Positions 5,296-6,028 of a stretch of 6,028 nucleotides of DNA are shown here, in pieces. Positions within the stretch are counted from its first letter, which is position 1. Every line of letters starts with the position of its first letter. The notes beneath the pieces were generated by a model. The model saw only the letters and a program-made list of their open reading frames with translations. It did no database searches and was not told the origin of the DNA. The position numbers and the translations under genes were made by a program. Source of the stretch: an uncultured Prevotellaceae bacterium (GTDB taxonomy: Bacteria > Bacteroidota > Bacteroidia > Bacteroidales > Bacteroidaceae); assembly GCA_958404085.1 (NCBI GenBank), contig CATXZX010000126.1:1-6028 (forward strand), given 5' to 3'.

Positions 5296-6028
5296 TGACA
5301 CTGTACGCATCGTAGATGCCCAGCTCGCCGGCTTTGCTTAGGTCGGCAAAACCTTCGGAGCGTTTTTGCAATTTAAAGAATACCAGTCCGCGGTTGAAGT
5401 AGGCTTCGGCCATGTGCGGGTCCAGGTTGATAGCTCGTGTGAAACACGTTGCGGCTTCTATGTATTCTCCCGTTTCCATCAGAATGCAACCTTTGTTGTA
5501 GAAAGCATACGGATTTGCCTCGTCCTGTCTGATGATTTTGTTCAAATCGTTCAGCGAGGCTTTCAACATGATTTGTCCGGCCTTTATCGGGACTGGTTGT
5601 TCCTTTTCGGTCTTTATGGATTCCTGTTGCAACCGTTTTTCCATGTCGTACAGGCGTACGTTGGCCGTTGCACGTTGGAAATGTGCAATCAGCGAGAGTG
5701 AATCCAGCCGGATTGCGTGATCCAGGTCCTGAAGCGATGCCTTGAGGTCGTGCATGGCGGAGTGGTACAATGCCCGCAGTATGTAGAGGCTGGATTCTTC
5801 TTTTTGGGAAAGAGCCTCGTCAAGGCTGCTGATGCGTGCCGATAGAGTGTCGATGCTCAGGCTGCTTGCAGACGTACTTTGCGTTTGCAGGATGATGCGT
5901 CCGTAACGGTTGCGGAAGGGGCGATCCCATTTGTCCAGCAGGGCCCAATATCCGGTCCGGCTTTTGCTGGTCCGGTTGAGTCCCGCTATCGAAAGTTCGT
6001 ACAAGGGTTGGCGAAGGATTTCCACTTT
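5249..6028 (-). CDS. Tetratricopeptide repeat protein (5' end outside window)
   Basis: The frame stays open from the right edge to a TAA at 5249, giving 259 complete residues of what is probably a much longer protein. The GTG codon at 6023-6025 is internal and reads as valine. Numbering from that GTG, the first 60 residues (EILRQPLYELSIAG) precede the repeats and look like the tail of another domain. TPR-type helical pairs follow at about 78-110 (ending LDHAIRLD), 171-204 (NPYAFYNKGCILMETGEYIE, ending INLDP) and 205-238 (AEAYFNRGLVFF, ending KAGELGI). A further repeat appears split: helix A at about 112-129 and helix B at about 156-168, with a charged 25-residue insert between. TPRs are protein-interaction scaffolds; no enzymatic motif is seen. 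The shape agrees with large Bacteroidales TPR proteins I remember as about 650-690 residues, often exported, but the N-terminus needed to judge that is missing. Confidence 0.85.
   Translation of the reverse strand, partial: KVEILRQPLYELSIAGLNRTSKSRTGYWALLDKWDRPFRNRYGRIILQTQSTSASSLSIDTLSARISSLDEALSQKEESSLYILRALYHSAMHDLKASLQDLDHAIRLDSLSLIAHFQRATANVRLYDMEKRLQQESIKTEKEQPVPIKAGQIMLKASLNDLNKIIRQDEANPYAFYNKGCILMETGEYIEAATCFTRAINLDPHMAEAYFNRGLVFFKLQKRSEGFADLSKAGELGIYDAYSVIKQYSRDDRSQNASK
5261..5286. other. Hairpin inside the convergent overlap
   Basis: ATTCTGGGA (5261-5269) pairs with TCCCGGGAAT (5277-5286), giving nine pairs with one T-G wobble and a single bulged G at 5281, closed by a seven-base loop. 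It lies within the final codons of both the glycosyltransferase gene and the opposing TPR gene. The flanks are only weakly T-rich (ATTGTTTAATG on the plus side), so it is at best a poor bidirectional terminator or a 3'-end stabilising structure. Confidence 0.4.

Noticed and set aside
1..6028. Mobile element, CRISPR array, tRNA/rRNA gene or defence system
   Set aside because: No transposase or integrase motifs, repeat-spacer pattern, long terminal repeats or tRNA-like cloverleaf were noticed; the window is filled by recognisable chromosomal genes of fairly even composition.

Overview
This looks like an ordinary chromosomal segment from a member of the Bacteroidales (Bacteroidota). The evidence is threefold. 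The proteins read like Bacteroides/Parabacteroides-type versions of their families: a 339-residue PheS encoded without an adjacent pheT, a DUF4348-like lipoprotein, and a TPR protein ending in a GELGI-type motif. Clear Shine-Dalgarno sequences are missing before most starts. Bacteroidota-style -7 boxes (TAnnTTTG) lie in the one divergent intergenic region. The genus cannot be fixed from this window.

Left arm (1-2604, minus strand): three tightly packed genes read right to left: a DUF4348-like lipoprotein, murB (peptidoglycan precursor synthesis), and a PhnP-like metallo-beta-lactamase-fold hydrolase cut by the left edge of the window. The gaps are 17 bp and then a 4-bp ATGA overlap, so they are probably one transcription unit.

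Centre (2605-3870): a short divergent promoter region separates the lipoprotein gene from pheS (phenylalanyl-tRNA synthetase alpha subunit). pheS is followed by a strong intrinsic terminator at 3779-3825.

Right arm (3871-6028): a plus-strand pair encodes a standalone tRNA-editing (SAD/AlaX-like) domain protein and a family-2 glycosyltransferase 12 bp behind it. The glycosyltransferase gene runs tail-to-tail into a minus-strand TPR-protein gene, with a 47-bp overlap of coding sequence. The TPR gene enters from the right edge and lacks its N-terminus.

No mobile element, CRISPR array, RNA gene or prophage signature is visible, and I found no convincing new multi-gene system. The points most worth a second look are the standalone editing domain with a variant C-x-G-x-H site beside pheS, the murB-linked lipoprotein of unknown function, and the convergent overlap with an internal hairpin. 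Three annotated starts differ from the longest possible reading frames: pheS, the lipoprotein gene and the editing-domain gene. A fourth, the glycosyltransferase, has two possible starts.
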